A DNA stretch of 64,000 nt, from assembly GCF_023016285.1 (NCBI RefSeq), contig NZ_CP095413.1, positions 620,001-684,000 on the forward strand, in the 5' to 3' direction. Below, piece by piece: positions 1 through 9,860 of the stretch. Each line of letters begins with the position of its first letter. The stretch's first letter is position 1. A program made the translations under genes and the position numbers. The DNA is from Muricauda sp. SCSIO 64092. Its GTDB lineage: Bacteria; Bacteroidota; Bacteroidia; Flavobacteriales; Flavobacteriaceae. The notes under the pieces are model-generated. The model was not told the origin of the DNA, made no database searches, and was given only the letters and a program-made list of their open reading frames with translations.

Positions 1-375
<375 letters not shown>

Positions 376-414
376 CTACTTCAGCTATTGTGTTAAAATG
401 TTCTCTTAAAATTC

Positions 415-3400
415 TTATTCTTCCAATCTAATATCCAGACCCAATCCCTTGAGTTCGTGCATCAATACATTGAAAGATTCTGGCAATCCAGGTTCTGGCA
501 TGGTCTCCCCTTTTACGATGGACTCGTAGGTTTTGGCCCGTCCTATAACGTCATCCGATTTTACGGTCAAAATCTCACGCAGGGTAGAGGAAGCACCATA
601 GGCTTCCAATGCCCAAACCTCCATCTCACCAAATCGTTGACCACCAAATTGCGCTTTACCGCCCAATGGTTGTTGTGTAATCAAAGAGTATGGTCCAATG
701 GAACGTGCGTGCATTTTGTCATCCACCATATGGCCTAGTTTAAGCATATAGATAACCCCAACGGTCGCTGCCTGGTCAAAGCGTTCACCCGTGCCACCGT
801 CATACAAATAGGTATGACCAAAACGAGGCACACCGGCTTCGTCCGTAAATCCATTGATTTCGTCCAAAGAAGCTCCATCAAAAATTGGTGTGGCGTATTT
901 CCTTCCCAATTTTTGACCTGCCCAACCCAATACGGTTTCATAAATCTGACCGATGTTCATCCGGGAAGGTACACCTAGCGGATTCAAAACAATATCGACC
1001 GGGGTTCCATCTTCAAGGAAAGGCATATCTTCCTGACGTACGATACGTGCTACAATACCTTTATTTCCGTGACGACCCGCCATTTTATCACCTACTTTAA
1101 GTTTGCGCTTTTTGGCGATATAGACTTTGGCCAGTTTCATGATTCCGGCAGGCAATTCATCTCCGACTGAAATGGTAAACTTATCCCTCCTTAAACTTCC
1201 CTGAAGGTCATTCAATTTGATTTTATAGTTATGCAACAAGTCATTGACCAAGATGTTGGTTTTGTCATCCGTGGTCCATGTTCCACTGATCAAATGGGCA
1301 AAGTCATCCACTGAGTTCAGCATCTTTATGGTGTACTTCTTACCTTTTGGAAGTACTTCTTCACCAAGGTCGTTCTGTACCCCTTGAGAGGTTTTACCGT
1401 TTACCAAAGCAAACAGTTTTTCCACCAAAACATCCTTTAGTTGCTGGAATCTCACTTCATAGTCCATCTCCAATTTGGAAATGGCTTCCTTATCCTCCGA
1501 ACGTTTTCGCTTATCCTTAATGGAACGCGAGAACAATTTTTTGTCAATAACAACTCCTCTAAGTGATGGTGAAGCTTTTAATGAAGCATCCTTTACATCA
1601 CCGGCCTTATCCCCAAAAATGGCACGAAGCAATTTTTCCTCCGGCGTTGGATCGGATTCCCCTTTTGGTGTAATCTTACCAATAAGGATGTCCCCAGGTT
1701 TTACTTCCGCACCAATACGGATCATACCGTTTTCATCCAAATCCTTGGTAGCTTCCTCGGAAACGTTCGGGATATCGTTCGTCAACTCTTCGGCACCCAA
1801 TTTGGTATCCCTAACTTCCAAAGCGTATTCATCTATATGAATGGAGGTAAAAATATCCTCTCGTACGACTTTTTCAGAGATTACGATCGCATCTTCAAAG
1901 TTATATCCCTTCCAGGGCATGAAAGCTACTTTCATGTTTCTTCCAAGGGCAAGTTCCCCGCTTTGCGTGGCATAACCTTCGCAAAGCACTTGACCTTTTT
2001 GCACCTTATCCCCTTTTCGTACAATAGGTTTAAGGTTAATGGAAGTACCCTGGTTTGTCTTGCGGAACTTGATCAAGTCGTACGTTTTGGAGTCTTCTTC
2101 AAAACTGACCATCTTTTCTTCCTCGGATCTGGAATATTTAATAATTATTTTCTTGGCATCCACATAGTCGACAACACCATCTTCCTCTGCATTGATCAAT
2201 ACCCTTGAATCCTTGGCAACCTGTCTTTCCAAACCGGTTCCCACAATGGGCGATTCTGGTCGTAATAACGGAACGGCCTGACGCATCATGTTGGACCCCA
2301 TTAAAGCACGGTTTGCGTCATCGTGCTCCAAGAAGGGAATCAAAGAGGCCGAAATGGAGGCAATTTGATTTGGTGCTACGTCGGTATAGTTCACTTCGGA
2401 AGGTTCTACCACGGGGAAGTCACCTTCCTCACGGGCAATTACCTTATCGCCGTCAATGGCACCCGCATCATTCAAAGGAATATTGGCCTGAGCTATTTTC
2501 ATTCCTTCTTCCTCTTCTGCGCTTAAGTACACATACTCTTCAACATTCACCTTTCCATCCGCAACTTTTCTATACGGTGTTTCCAAGAAGCCCATCTGGT
2601 TCACTTTGGCAAAAACCGAAAGTGAAGAAATTAAACCAATATTAGGACCTTCAGGAGTTTCAATTGGACATAAACGCCCATAGTGGGTGTAATGTACGTC
2701 ACGGACCTCAAATCCTGCCCTTTCCCTTGATAGACCACCTGGGCCAAGTGCCGATAGCCTACGTTTATGGGTTATCTCTGCCAACGGATTGGTTTGGTCC
2801 ATAAACTGGGATAGCTGGTTGGTACCAAAAAATGAGTTAATCACCGATGACAAGGTCTTGGCATTGATCAAATCGATTGGTGTAAATACCTCGTTATCGC
2901 GAACATTCATTCGCTCACGAATGGTACGTGCCATACGTGCCAAACCAACACCAAACTGAGAGGACAATTGTTCACCAACCGTTCTTACCCTTCTGTTGGA
3001 CAGGTGATCTATGTCATCAATCTCCGCTTTGGAATTGATAAGTTCAATCAAATATTTAATAATAGTAATGATATCTTCCTTGGTCAATACCTGCTTGTCC
3101 ATTCCAATATCAAGACCTAATTTTTTGTTCATACGGTAACGGCCTACCTCCCCAAGATTGTACCGTTGGTCGGAAAAGAACAATTTGTCTATGATTCCCC
3201 TCGCGGTCTCTTCATCTGGCGGTTCGGCATTACGCAATTGTCTGTAAATATGTTCTACCGCTTCCTTTTCGGAGTTTGTGGGATCCTTTTGAAGTGTATT
3301 GTGGATAATGGCATAATCCGACAGATTTGCATTTTCCTTATGCAAAAGGATGGTCTTTACATCTGCATCGATAATCTCGTCTATATGCTCCTTTTCCAAA

Positions 3401-4227
3401 ACGGTATCACGATCAAGGATAATCTCGTTTCGTTCAATGGAAACCACCTCGCCCGTATCTTCATCCACAAAATCCTCGTGCCAGGTATTCAGTACCCTCG
3501 CGGCCAACTTACGGCCCATTACCTTCTTCAATCCGGCCTTTGAGACTTTAACCTCCTCCGAAAGGTCAAAAATTTCAAGGATATCCTTATCACGTTCAAA
3601 TCCAATAGCCCTGAATAAGGTGGTAACCGGTAACTTTTTCTTCCTATCGATATAAGCGTACATTACGCTATTGATATCGGTGGCAAATTCAATCCATGAA
3701 CCTTTAAAAGGAATTACCCTGGCGGAATACAGCTTAGTTCCGTTGGCATGGAAGGACTGCCCAAAGAATACACCTGGAGAACGGTGCAACTGAGAAACCA
3801 CAACACGTTCCGCCCCATTGATCACAAATGTTCCACTGGGTGTCATGTATGGGATGGTCCCCAAATAAACATCCTGTACAATAGTCTCAAAATCTTCATG
3901 TTCCGGATCGGTACAGTATAGTTTTAATCTAGCTTTTAAGGGTACGCTATAGGTAAGACCACGCTCGATACATTCTTGTATCGTATATCTTGGTGGGTCA
4001 ATGAAATAATCCAAAAATTCCAATACGAATTGGTTGCGCGTGTCCGTAATGGGAAAGTTTTCCATGAAGGTATTGTACAAACCTTCGTTACCACGCTCAT
4101 CCGATTTGGTTTCAAGTTGGAAAAAGTCTTGAAATGATTTTATTTGGATGTCCAAGAAATCCGGGTATTCCGGCATGTTCTTAGCGGTTGCAAAGTTTAC
4201 TCTTTCTTCAGTCTTGTTAGTGAACAT
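415..4227 (-). CDS. rpoB: DNA-directed RNA polymerase beta subunit
   Basis: Catalytic beta subunit of RNA polymerase, 1270 residues. A TTG lies one codon upstream of the ATG at 4227; I chose the ATG ([12 protein letters not shown]). The rifampicin-binding segment reads [15 protein letters not shown] then [13 protein letters not shown], so the positions equivalent to E. coli D516, H526 and S531 are wild type. The [12 protein letters not shown] motif and the C-terminal [18 protein letters not shown] segment that contacts beta' are present. It follows rplL after a 126-base spacer containing a stem-loop and precedes rpoC, the standard order. Length is close to that of other Bacteroidota beta subunits. 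Confidence 0.99.
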   Translation of the reverse strand: MFTNKTEERVNFATAKNMPEYPDFLDIQIKSFQDFFQLETKSDERGNEGLYNTFMENFPITDTRNQFVLEFLDYFIDPPRYTIQECIERGLTYSVPLKARLKLYCTDPEHEDFETIVQDVYLGTIPYMTPSGTFVINGAERVVVSQLHRSPGVFFGQSFHANGTKLYSARVIPFKGSWIEFATDINSVMYAYIDRKKKLPVTTLFRAIGFERDKDILEIFDLSEEVKVSKAGLKKVMGRKLAARVLNTWHEDFVDEDTGEVVSIERNEIILDRDTVLEKEHIDEIIDADVKTILLHKENANLSDYAIIHNTLQKDPTNSEKEAVEHIYRQLRNAEPPDEETARGIIDKLFFSDQRYNLGEVGRYRMNKKLGLDIGMDKQVLTKEDIITIIKYLIELINSKAEIDDIDHLSNRRVRTVGEQLSSQFGVGLARMARTIRERMNVRDNEVFTPIDLINAKTLSSVINSFFGTNQLSQFMDQTNPLAEITHKRRLSALGPGGLSRERAGFEVRDVHYTHYGRLCPIETPEGPNIGLISSLSVFAKVNQMGFLETPYRKVADGKVNVEEYVYLSAEEEEGMKIAQANIPLNDAGAIDGDKVIAREEGDFPVVEPSEVNYTDVAPNQIASISASLIPFLEHDDANRALMGSNMMRQAVPLLRPESPIVGTGLERQVAKDSRVLINAEEDGVVDYVDAKKIIIKYSRSEEEKMVSFEEDSKTYDLIKFRKTNQGTSINLKPIVRKGDKVQKGQVLCEGYATQSGELALGRNMKVAFMPWKGYNFEDAIVISEKVVREDIFTSIHIDEYALEVRDTKLGAEELTNDIPNVSEEATKDLDENGMIRIGAEVKPGDILIGKITPKGESDPTPEEKLLRAIFGDKAGDVKDASLKASPSLRGVVIDKKLFSRSIKDKRKRSEDKEAISKLEMDYEVRFQQLKDVLVEKLFALVNGKTSQGVQNDLGEEVLPKGKKYTIKMLNSVDDFAHLISGTWTTDDKTNILVNDLLHNYKIKLNDLQGSLRRDKFTISVGDELPAGIMKLAKVYIAKKRKLKVGDKMAGRHGNKGIVARIVRQEDMPFLEDGTPVDIVLNPLGVPSRMNIGQIYETVLGWAGQKLGRKYATPIFDGASLDEINGFTDEAGVPRFGHTYLYDGGTGERFDQAATVGVIYMLKLGHMVDDKMHARSIGPYSLITQQPLGGKAQFGGQRFGEMEVWALEAYGASSTLREILTVKSDDVIGRAKTYESIVKGETMPEPGLPESFNVLMHELKGLGLDIRLEE

Positions 4228-4297
4228 CAATGGACAATTTTAATAGTGAATTCTCAGTTGGGTCACGTATAACTTCATACGCTTCCATTAAACAGGC

Positions 4298-4329
4298 TAA
4301 GGTCTTAACCGCAAAACGGCAAGACCTTA
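4298..4329 (-). promoter_or_regulatory. Stem-loop in the rplL-rpoB spacer
   Basis: The arms TAAGGTCTT (4298-4306) and AAGACCTTA (4321-4329) are perfect complements, with an inner CCG/CGG pairing around an A-rich loop. There is no T-run in the direction of transcription, so it is not a simple terminator. In E. coli the equivalent spacer holds an RNase III processing site and a partial attenuator that set the ratio of L7/L12 to beta. A similar role here is inference from position and structure. Confidence 0.5.
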
Positions 4330-4353
4330 ACCAATACAATATAGTTTCTGCTA

Positions 4354-4737
4354 TTATTTAAGCTCAACTTCTGCTCCTGCTTCTTCCAAAGATTTTTTGA
4401 TTCCTTCAGCTTCATCCTTGGAAACAGCTTCTTTAACTGCTTTTGGTGCGCTGTCCACAATCTCTTTAGCATCTTTCAATCCAAGACCGGTCAATTCCTT
4501 AACCAGTTTTACGACAGCAAGTTTTGAACCTCCAGGGGCTTTCAAAATTACATCGAATTCAGATTGTTCTTCAGCAGCTTCACCAGCATCGGCACCGGCA
4601 CCACCACCGGCAGCAACGGCTACCGCAGCAGCAGCAGGCTCAATGCCGTATTCTTCTTTTAATATATCGGCCAACTCGTTTACCTCTTTTACGGTAAGGT
4701 TAACCAACTGTTCTGCAAAATCTTTCAAATCTGCCAT
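4354..4737 (-). CDS. rplL: 50S ribosomal protein L7/L12
   Basis: 127 residues. Stalk protein of the large subunit that recruits translation factors. It has the N-terminal dimerisation helices ([22 protein letters not shown]), an Ala/Gly-rich hinge at about residues 36-55, and a C-terminal factor-binding domain with [18 protein letters not shown] and [10 protein letters not shown]. It is followed by rpoB and preceded by rplJ, whose product (L10) anchors L7/L12 dimers on the ribosome. Start at the ATG at 4737. Confidence 0.99.
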   Translation of the reverse strand: MADLKDFAEQLVNLTVKEVNELADILKEEYGIEPAAAAVAVAAGGGAGADAGEAAEEQSEFDVILKAPGGSKLAVVKLVKELTGLGLKDAKEIVDSAPKAVKEAVSKDEAEGIKKSLEEAGAEVELK

Positions 4738-4790
4738 TTTCTATCGTTTTAATAAATTTTTAAAAATATGTTTGTTTTAGTGCGTACAAA

Positions 4791-5306
4791 TTATCTTTCG
4801 GATAAGGTTTTGAGGATTCCAGCCAATTTTCCACCACCTGATTTAAGTCCGGAAATAACATTTTTGGCTGGGGATTGCAACAATCCTATAATGTCACCGA
4901 TAACTTCCTCTTTGGATTTGATATTCACCAAAGAATCCAGGTTTTCGTCACCAATATAAACTGCTTCCTCAATAAAAGCCCCTTTCAATAAGGGCTTATC
5001 CGATTTCTTTCTAAAATTCTTGATCAGTTTTGCCGGGGCATTACCTGTTTCGGATAACATTAAAGAGGTGTTACCCTTTAATACGTTGGGCAATTCACCG
5101 AATTCCTTGTCCGAAGCCTCCATTGCTTTTGCGAGCAATGTATTCTTAACAACTGCCAATTTTATGTTGGCCTTAAAGCAAGCCCTCCTTAAATCCGAAG
5201 TGGTACCCGCATCAAGTCCCGAAATATCCGCTAGGTAGATATTTGGATTGTCAGCCAACTGAGCAGTCAAATCTTCAATTACGATCGCTTTTTCTTCTCT
5301 TGTCAT
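4791..5306 (-). CDS. rplJ: 50S ribosomal protein L10
   Basis: 171 residues, usual length. Base of the ribosomal stalk: the N-terminal domain binds 23S rRNA and L11, and the C-terminal helix carries L7/L12. Family features are the start MTREEKAIVIEDLTAQL, LRRACFKANIKLAVVKNTL and the C-terminal helix GGGKLAGILKTL. It lies 26 bases after rplA and 53 bases before rplL. In proteobacteria L10-L12 represses translation at a leader upstream of rplJ; the 26-base gap leaves little room for one unless it lies inside rplA. Confidence 0.98.
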   Translation of the reverse strand: MTREEKAIVIEDLTAQLADNPNIYLADISGLDAGTTSDLRRACFKANIKLAVVKNTLLAKAMEASDKEFGELPNVLKGNTSLMLSETGNAPAKLIKNFRKKSDKPLLKGAFIEEAVYIGDENLDSLVNIKSKEEVIGDIIGLLQSPAKNVISGLKSGGGKLAGILKTLSER

Positions 5307-5332
5307 TGTATTACGTTTGAACTACTCTATGA

Positions 5333-6022
5333 TTAAACAGCTTTGGGATCTAACTGAACACTAGGACTCATGGTACTGCTCATATATATACTTTTCATAT
5401 ATACTCCTTTTGCAGCTGCAGGTTTCAGCTTATTCAACGTATCGATAAGTTCCTTTGCATTTCCGGCAATTTTGTCCGGAGAGAAAGAAACCTTTCCGAT
5501 GGCAGCATGAACAATTCCCGTTTTATCAACTTTGAAATCTATTTTACCGCCTTTTACGTCAGCCACAGCCTTACCTACATCCATGGTTACCGTCCCGGTC
5601 TTCGGATTGGGCATTAGTCCGCGAGGACCCAAAATCCGACCCAATGGGCCCAATTTCCCCATAACGCTGGGCATGGTAACGATGACATCAACGTCTGTCC
5701 AACCGCCTTTAATTTTATCCAAATATTCATCCAACCCTACATAGTCTGCACCAGCTTCTTGAGCTTCCGCTTCCTTATCCGGGGTCACCAATGCCAAAAC
5801 CTTTACGTCCTTACCTGTTCCATGGGGAAGGGTAACCACGCCACGCACCATTTGATTGGCCTTCCTTGGGTCAACACCCAAACGAACCGCCAAATCCACC
5901 GATGCATCAAATTTCACATTGGTTATTTCTTTTACCAAAGAAGAGGCTTCTTCCAAGGAATACATTTTATTCCTATCGATTTTAGCAACTGCCTCTTTTT
6001 GCTTTTTAGTCAATTTTGCCAT
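5333..6022 (-). CDS. rplA: 50S ribosomal protein L1
   Basis: 229 residues. Forms the mobile L1 stalk that helps release deacylated tRNA. Diagnostic segments are the N-terminal Lys-rich stretch, [35 protein letters not shown] and the C-terminal [18 protein letters not shown]. The gene starts 18 bases after rplK, so rplK-rplA form a translationally close pair. In many bacteria L1 is the autoregulator of this pair. Confidence 0.99.
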   Translation of the reverse strand: MAKLTKKQKEAVAKIDRNKMYSLEEASSLVKEITNVKFDASVDLAVRLGVDPRKANQMVRGVVTLPHGTGKDVKVLALVTPDKEAEAQEAGADYVGLDEYLDKIKGGWTDVDVIVTMPSVMGKLGPLGRILGPRGLMPNPKTGTVTMDVGKAVADVKGGKIDFKVDKTGIVHAAIGKVSFSPDKIAGNAKELIDTLNKLKPAAAKGVYMKSIYMSSTMSPSVQLDPKAV

Positions 6023-6040
6023 TCTAAATTGCTTTTCCGA

Positions 6041-6478
6041 TTAAAAAGGTTTTGGGCCAGAAACCTTTAGTCCCATTGAACGTGCCGTACCGGCCACCAT
6101 TCGCATTGCAGATTCCACGGTAAATGCATTCAAATCCACCATTTTATCCTCTGCAATAGTTTTCACTTGGTCCCAAGTCACTGAACCGGATTTTACACGG
6201 TTAGGTTCGCCAGATCCTTTTTTAATCTTGGCTGCTTCCATCAATTGAACGGCCGCAGGTGGTGTTTTTACAACAAATTCAAACGATTTGTCCTTGTAAA
6301 CGGTGATAACAACAGGCAATACTTTTCCCTGCTTGTCCTGGGTCCGGGCATTAAACTGCTTACAGAACTCCATGATGTTAACACCAGCAGCACCTAAGGC
6401 GGGTCCAACCGGTGGCGATGGATTCGCAGCACCTCCCCTAACTTGTAGTTTTACAACCTTATCTACTTCTTTTGCCAT
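6041..6478 (-). CDS. rplK: 50S ribosomal protein L11
   Basis: 145 residues. Part of the GTPase-associated centre; binds 23S rRNA and senses stalled ribosomes with RelA-type enzymes. The N-terminal domain shows [19 protein letters not shown] and [12 protein letters not shown]; the C-terminal rRNA-binding domain ends in [12 protein letters not shown]. The start ATG is at 6478. It is preceded by a 151-base spacer after nusG, the longest gap between nusG and rplL, so an internal promoter or leader control could sit there. Confidence 0.99.
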   Translation of the reverse strand: MAKEVDKVVKLQVRGGAANPSPPVGPALGAAGVNIMEFCKQFNARTQDKQGKVLPVVITVYKDKSFEFVVKTPPAAVQLMEAAKIKKGSGEPNRVKSGSVTWDQVKTIAEDKMVDLNAFTVESAMRMVAGTARSMGLKVSGPKPF

Positions 6479-6496
6479 TTTACTTAATTAAATTTG

Positions 6497-6527
6497 AAAT
6501 TGTGTCTATTTGGAAGCAACACAATTT
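6497..6527 (-). promoter_or_regulatory. Inverted repeat in the rplK leader
   Basis: Perfect 9-bp arms AAATTGTGT (6497-6505) and ACACAATTT (6519-6527) with a 13-base loop, 18 bases upstream of the rplK start. The rest of the nusG-rplK spacer (6528-6629) is AT-rich and shows no clear ORF or strong promoter. Position fits either an operator or the leader hairpin of an L1-controlled rplKA mRNA. I do not see a convincing L1-site match, so the role is unproven. Confidence 0.35.
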
Positions 6528-6629
6528 TATCTATGTAACAGCTCTTTTATTTTTCTTGACTTTAGATTTAAGACGTGAGATTTGAGATAAATAATTTCTT
6601 ATGTCCCTCATCTAACATCCCAATTCTTA

Positions 6630-7181
6630 CTATACTTTTTCAACTTGCATATAGCTGAGTTCCAATGGTGTCTTTCTACCGAAAATCTTCACCATCACTT
6701 CCAGCTTACGTTTTTCTTCGTTGATTTTTTCAACAGTTCCATTAAAGCCATTGAACGGTCCATCTATTACCTTTACCGTTTCCCCCAATACAAAGGGTAT
6801 GGCAATATTATCGGTATTTACGGCAAGCTCATCTACCTTGCCCAGCATACGGTTTACTTCGGCTTTCCGCAAAGGCACGGGATCCCCTCCTTTGGTTTCG
6901 CCCAAAAACCCAATAACATTGGTAATGGATTTGATGATATGGACCATTTCCCCGCCTAAATTGGCCTTGATCATAATATAACCGGGGAAATAGGTACGCT
7001 CCTTATTTATTTTCTTTCCATTTCGTATTTGCACCACTTTTTCAGTTGGCACCAATACATCTTCCAAGTAATCCCCAAAACCGGCACGTTCAACTTCACT
7101 TTCTATATAGCCTTTGATTTTATTCTCTTGGCCACTGACTGCACGCACCACGTACCACTTTTTTTCCAACACCTCTGACAT
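6630..7181 (-). CDS. nusG: Transcription termination/antitermination factor NusG
   Basis: 183 residues, using the ATG at 7181; a GTG one codon upstream is possible but unneeded. The NGN domain has KKWYVVRAVSGQENKIK and ERTYFPGYIMIKAN, the surface that contacts the RNA polymerase clamp. The C-terminal KOW domain (GETVKVIDGPFNGFNGTV) binds Rho or S10. The start is three bases after the secE stop, the usual tight secE-nusG pairing. Complete and ordinary. Confidence 0.98.
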   Translation of the reverse strand: MSEVLEKKWYVVRAVSGQENKIKGYIESEVERAGFGDYLEDVLVPTEKVVQIRNGKKINKERTYFPGYIMIKANLGGEMVHIIKSITNVIGFLGETKGGDPVPLRKAEVNRMLGKVDELAVNTDNIAIPFVLGETVKVIDGPFNGFNGTVEKINEEKRKLEVMVKIFGRKTPLELSYMQVEKV

Positions 7182-7184
7182 CAC

Positions 7185-7373
7185 CTACCCAATTAATTTT
7201 TCAAAGTACAACGCAATCAACTTACTAAAAACCGTATCCACTCCCCATGTTGCCAACGCAAACAAGATTGAGAAGACCGCAACAACGACCATTAAATTGG
7301 ATGCCTGTTCCCGGTTCAACCAAGTAACATTATTTTTCAACTCTTCCCAAGATTCCTTTACGTAAGTCAACAT
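7185..7373 (-). CDS. secE: Preprotein translocase subunit SecE
   Basis: 62 residues. Short single-span SecE form: an amphipathic helix with VKESWEELKNNVTWL and a single membrane helix NLMVVVAVFSILFALATWGV. It clamps SecY in the inner membrane channel. It lies between tRNA-Trp and nusG, the canonical position for secE. The 183-base spacer to tRNA-Trp contains a duplicated tRNA end, annotated separately. Confidence 0.95.
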   Translation of the reverse strand: MLTYVKESWEELKNNVTWLNREQASNLMVVVAVFSILFALATWGVDTVFSKLIALYFEKLIG

Positions 7374-7479
7374 ATCAAAAAAATTCTTTGTGGCCCTATG
7401 GAAGCTTTCCTTAGCTCAGCGCAAGCTTTTTGCCCAGGACCAACTTTCCGTCCAATTGCTTTTTGTTCTTTCTCCTTTA

Positions 7480-7573
7480 CACGGGAGGAGAGACTCCCTT
7501 CGACTTCGCTCAGGGTAAACTTCCCGTCTCTTCTCCAGACTTTCCTTTCTGTTCAGCACGGGAGGAGAGACTC
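7480..7573. repeat. Direct duplication of the 3' end of tRNA-Trp
   Basis: The 17-base string CACGGGAGGAGAGACTC occurs at 7557-7573, where it is the 3' end of tRNA-Trp, and again exactly at 7480-7496, 77 bases away in the same orientation. The segment between the copies includes CCCTTCGACTTCGCTCAGGG (7497-7516), which resembles a dispersed flavobacterial repeat. A tRNA 3'-end duplication is the usual mark of site-specific integration, but the enclosed piece is far too short to be an island. It may be a footprint of a lost element or a slippage duplication. Confidence 0.7.
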
Positions 7574-7629
7574 GAACTCCCGACACCTGGTTTTGGAGAC
7601 CAGTGCTCTACCAACTGAGCTACACCCGT
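7557..7629 (-). tRNA. tRNA-Trp (anticodon CCA)
   Basis: 73 bases. On the minus strand: acceptor arm ACGGGTG, D arm GCTC..GAGC, anticodon stem CTGGT/ACCAG with loop CTCCAAA (anticodon CCA), T arm GGGAG/CTCTC with TTCGAGT. The sixth acceptor pair is a T:T mismatch. The 3' CCA is not encoded. It lies between tuf and secE. Confidence 0.95.
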
Positions 7630-7633
7630 TCAT

Positions 7634-7682
7634 ATTTATACTGAAAGGTATCCGCTAAAAAGCGAACACCCTCAGTATAAAT
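7634..7682 (-). promoter_or_regulatory. Stem-loop between tuf and tRNA-Trp
   Basis: Perfect 11-bp arms ATTTATACTGA (7634-7644) and TCAGTATAAAT (7672-7682), enclosing a smaller CGC/GCG hairpin with an A-rich loop. It occupies nearly the whole spacer between the tuf stop and tRNA-Trp. There is no T-tract, so it is more likely an mRNA end stabiliser or a cleavage site that frees the tRNA than a terminator. That role is inferred. Confidence 0.5.
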
Positions 7683-7699
7683 TTGTTATATCAAAAAAA

Positions 7700-8887
7700 T
7701 TAATCTAAAATTTCAGTAACCTGACCAGCTCCCACTGTTCTACCACCCTCACGGATAGCAAAACGCAGACCTACATTTAGGGCAATAGGCTGAATCAAAT
7801 CTACTGTAATGGTCAAGTTATCACCTGGCATTACCATTTCAACACCGTCAGGAAGGACAATATTTCCTGTTACGTCAGTAGTTCTCACATAAAATTGAGG
7901 ACGATAGTTGTTATGGAATGGGGTGTGACGACCACCTTCTTCTTTTTTAAGGATATACACCTCTGCTTTAAATTTAGCGTGTGGTGTAACGGAACCTGGT
8001 TTGCAGATTACCATACCCCTTTTGATGTCTGATTTTTCAATACCCCTCAAAAGGATACCTACGTTATCACCAGCTTCACCCCTATCCAAAATCTTACGGA
8101 ACATCTCAACCCCAGTTATTGTGGAAGTCAATTTCTCAGCACCCATACCAATAATATCAACACCATCACCAGTATTGGCAACACCTGTTTCTATACGTCC
8201 GGTAGCTACCGTACCACGACCGGTAATAGTGAATACATCTTCAACCGGCATTAAGAAAGGCTTATCGATATCACGTTCGGGTAATTCAATCCATTCATCA
8301 ACGGCATTCATCAATTCCATTACGGTGTCAACCCACTTCTGTTCTCCGTTCAAAGCACCAAGTGCAGAACCGGAAATTACAGGACCGTTGTCACCATCGT
8401 ACTCATAGAAAGAAAGTAGCTCGCGCACCTCCATCTCCACAAGTTCCAAAAGTTCGTCATCATCAACCATGTCCACTTTGTTCAAGAAAACAACGATTCT
8501 TGGAATACCTACCTGACGACCTAGAAGGATGTGCTCACGTGTTTGGGGCATAGGACCATCTGTGGCAGCAACCACCAAGATTGCACCATCCATTTGAGCG
8601 GCACCAGTTACCATGTTCTTAACGTAATCCGCGTGACCAGGACAATCCACATGCGCATAGTGCCTATTCTCTGTCTGATACTCTACGTGAGACGTATTGA
8701 TGGTAATACCCCTTTCTTTCTCTTCAGGTGCATTATCAATAGAATCAAAGCTTCTAAGCTCAGAAAGACCTGCGTTTGCCAATACCGTTGTAATAGCAGC
8801 AGTCAATGTAGTTTTACCATGATCTACGTGTCCAATAGTACCTATGTTAAGGTGGGGTTTGGAACGATCAAAAGTTTCCTTTGCCAT
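7700..8887 (-). CDS. tuf: Elongation factor Tu
   Basis: 395 residues, full length. Delivers aminoacyl-tRNA to the ribosome. G-domain motifs are [26 protein letters not shown] and NKVDMVDD; domain 2 and 3 landmarks include [13 protein letters not shown] and the C-terminal [17 protein letters not shown]. It is flanked by tRNA-Thr(GGT) upstream and tRNA-Trp downstream, the tRNA-tufB arrangement also seen in E. coli. No other tuf copy is in the window. Confidence 0.99.
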   Translation of the reverse strand: MAKETFDRSKPHLNIGTIGHVDHGKTTLTAAITTVLANAGLSELRSFDSIDNAPEEKERGITINTSHVEYQTENRHYAHVDCPGHADYVKNMVTGAAQMDGAILVVAATDGPMPQTREHILLGRQVGIPRIVVFLNKVDMVDDDELLELVEMEVRELLSFYEYDGDNGPVISGSALGALNGEQKWVDTVMELMNAVDEWIELPERDIDKPFLMPVEDVFTITGRGTVATGRIETGVANTGDGVDIIGMGAEKLTSTITGVEMFRKILDRGEAGDNVGILLRGIEKSDIKRGMVICKPGSVTPHAKFKAEVYILKKEEGGRHTPFHNNYRPQFYVRTTDVTGNIVLPDGVEMVMPGDNLTITVDLIQPIALNVGLRFAIREGGRTVGAGQVTEILD

Positions 8888-8935
8888 TTTTAATGAATTT
8901 AATCTTAAGTTTATATTAGTGTCTGTTTTCTATCG

Positions 8936-9007
8936 AGCCAACGACGGGAATTGAACCCGTGACCTCTTCCTTACCAAGGAAACGCTCTACCCCTGAGCTA
9001 CGTCGGC
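8936..9007 (-). tRNA. tRNA-Thr (anticodon GGT)
   Basis: 72 bases. Acceptor GCCGACG/CGTTGGC (one G:T pair), D arm GCTC..GAGC, anticodon stem TTTCC/GGAAG closed by the loop TTGGTAA (anticodon GGT), T arm ACGGG/CCCGT with TTCAATT. It lies just upstream of tuf. Confidence 0.95.
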
Positions 9008-9085
9008 GTAAAGTGTTCAATCTACATCCTTATGACAAAGGAAGAGATTTAGCCACCCCATTTGGGGCAACATCGTCACTCTTAG

Positions 9086-9158
9086 AGCGGGAGACCGGGT
9101 TCGAACCGGCGACATTCAGCTTGGAAGGCTGACGCTCTACCAACTGAGCTACTCCCGC
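9086..9158 (-). tRNA. tRNA-Gly (anticodon TCC)
   Basis: 73 bases. Acceptor GCGGGAG/CTCCCGC, anticodon stem TCAGC/GCTGA with loop CTTCCAA (anticodon TCC), T arm CCGGTTCGAACCCGG region. Third of four clustered tRNA genes upstream of tuf. Confidence 0.95.
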
Positions 9159-9218
9159 TTATTACTATTCAATATTTCAAAAAACCATCCTTTTCAGGAT
9201 TATTCTGGTCTGCACCCG

Positions 9219-9301
9219 TGGGGAGAGCAGGATTCGAACCTGCGAAGGTAAAAACCAACAGATTTACAGTCTGTCCTCGTTGGCCGCTTGAGTATCTCCC
9301 C
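9219..9301 (-). tRNA. tRNA-Tyr (anticodon GTA)
   Basis: 83 bases, class II. Acceptor GGGGAGA/TCTCCCC, anticodon stem ACAGA/TCTGT with loop CTGTAAA (anticodon GTA), a long variable arm, and T-loop GTTCGAATC. The order Thr-Tyr-Gly-Thr-tuf matches the E. coli thrU-tyrU-glyT-thrT-tufB order. Confidence 0.95.
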
Positions 9302-9324
9302 TCCTTGATTTTCAGTAAATTACG

Positions 9325-9398
9325 AGCCGATAGAGGGACTCGAACCCACGACCTGCTGATTACAAATCAGCTGCTCTAGCCAGCTGAGCTATATCGGC
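9325..9398 (-). tRNA. tRNA-Thr (anticodon TGT)
   Basis: 74 bases. Acceptor GCCGATA/TATCGGC, D arm GCTC..GAGC, anticodon stem GCTGA/TCAGC with loop TTTGTAA (anticodon TGT), T arm with GGTTCGAGTCC. First tRNA of the operon that runs on into tuf. Confidence 0.95.
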
Positions 9399-9419
9399 TT
9401 TTCAGCCACTTTTTTACAC

Positions 9420-9447
9420 AAAAAAAGCCCGTTATTTCTAACGGACT
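9420..9447 (-). terminator. Rho-independent terminator of hpf
   Basis: On the minus strand the arms AGTCCGTTA and TAACGGGCT pair over 9 bp (one T:G) around GAAA and are followed by seven T residues. It sits 54 bases after the hpf stop and 22 bases before tRNA-Thr(TGT). It overlaps the likely transcription start of the tRNA-tuf operon. Confidence 0.85.
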
Positions 9448-9448
9448 G

Positions 9449-9478
9449 CAAATGTAGCGTTTTATTTGTTTAATCAAA
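9449..9478 (-). promoter_or_regulatory. Likely promoter of the tRNA-tuf-secE operon
   Basis: On the minus strand the -7 box TACATTTG (9456 down to 9449) matches the Bacteroidota consensus TAnnTTTG. A TTTG -33 element lies at 9478-9475, an 18-base spacer that is one short of the usual 19-21. The predicted start near 9443 lies within the 5' arm of the hpf terminator, so RNA begun here would lack a full hairpin. Confidence 0.6.
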
Positions 9479-9500
9479 ACAAACTGAAAAAAAATTTTGA

Positions 9501-9803
9501 TTAGGCATGTGCCCTTGTTTTCTCCTTTGTTTTCACCAATTGCCGCTCCAATGAATTGCATGCATTATCAACGGCCTCCTCAAAAGACTTACATTGTTTT
9601 TTTACAATAAATTGGTTCCTGGGCACCTTCACCTTGATTTCCACACTTTTGTTCTCCTTGGAACTGGTGTTCTCAACTTTTAAATAAACATCCGAACTAA
9701 TGACTCTGTCATAGAACAGTTCCAATTTATCCATTCGCGCCTGAATGAATTCAATTAATTTTTTGTCGGCCACAAAATTTACAGATTGTGCATTAACCTT
9801 CAT
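9501..9803 (-). CDS. hpf: Ribosome hibernation-promoting factor, short form (HPF/RaiA family)
   Basis: 100 residues; only the N-terminal S30AE domain is present, with no long C-terminal dimerisation domain. Family features are the start MKVNAQSVNF, the stretch DKLELFYDRVISSDVYLKVEN and VEIKVKVPRNQFIVKK. Such proteins bind the 30S decoding centre in starved cells. It is downstream of xerC on the same strand (57-base gap) and ends at a strong terminator. Which of HPF or RaiA/YfiA activity applies cannot be told from sequence alone. Confidence 0.88.
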   Translation of the reverse strand: MKVNAQSVNFVADKKLIEFIQARMDKLELFYDRVISSDVYLKVENTSSKENKSVEIKVKVPRNQFIVKKQCKSFEEAVDNACNSLERQLVKTKEKTRAHA

Positions 9804-9860
9804 AAAAATTTCTCTTTTAGGTCCACTCCAAGGTGGATAGGTTATACATTACAAGGAGTA

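Noticed and set aside
1837..2645. Several open plus-strand frames of 120-146 codons opposite rpoB
   Set aside because: rpoB is unambiguous on the other strand; these have no start context or recognisable motif.
9376..9561. 61-codon minus-strand frame over the tRNA-hpf junction
   Set aside because: It overlaps tRNA-Thr and the hpf terminator, and hpf itself is in another frame.
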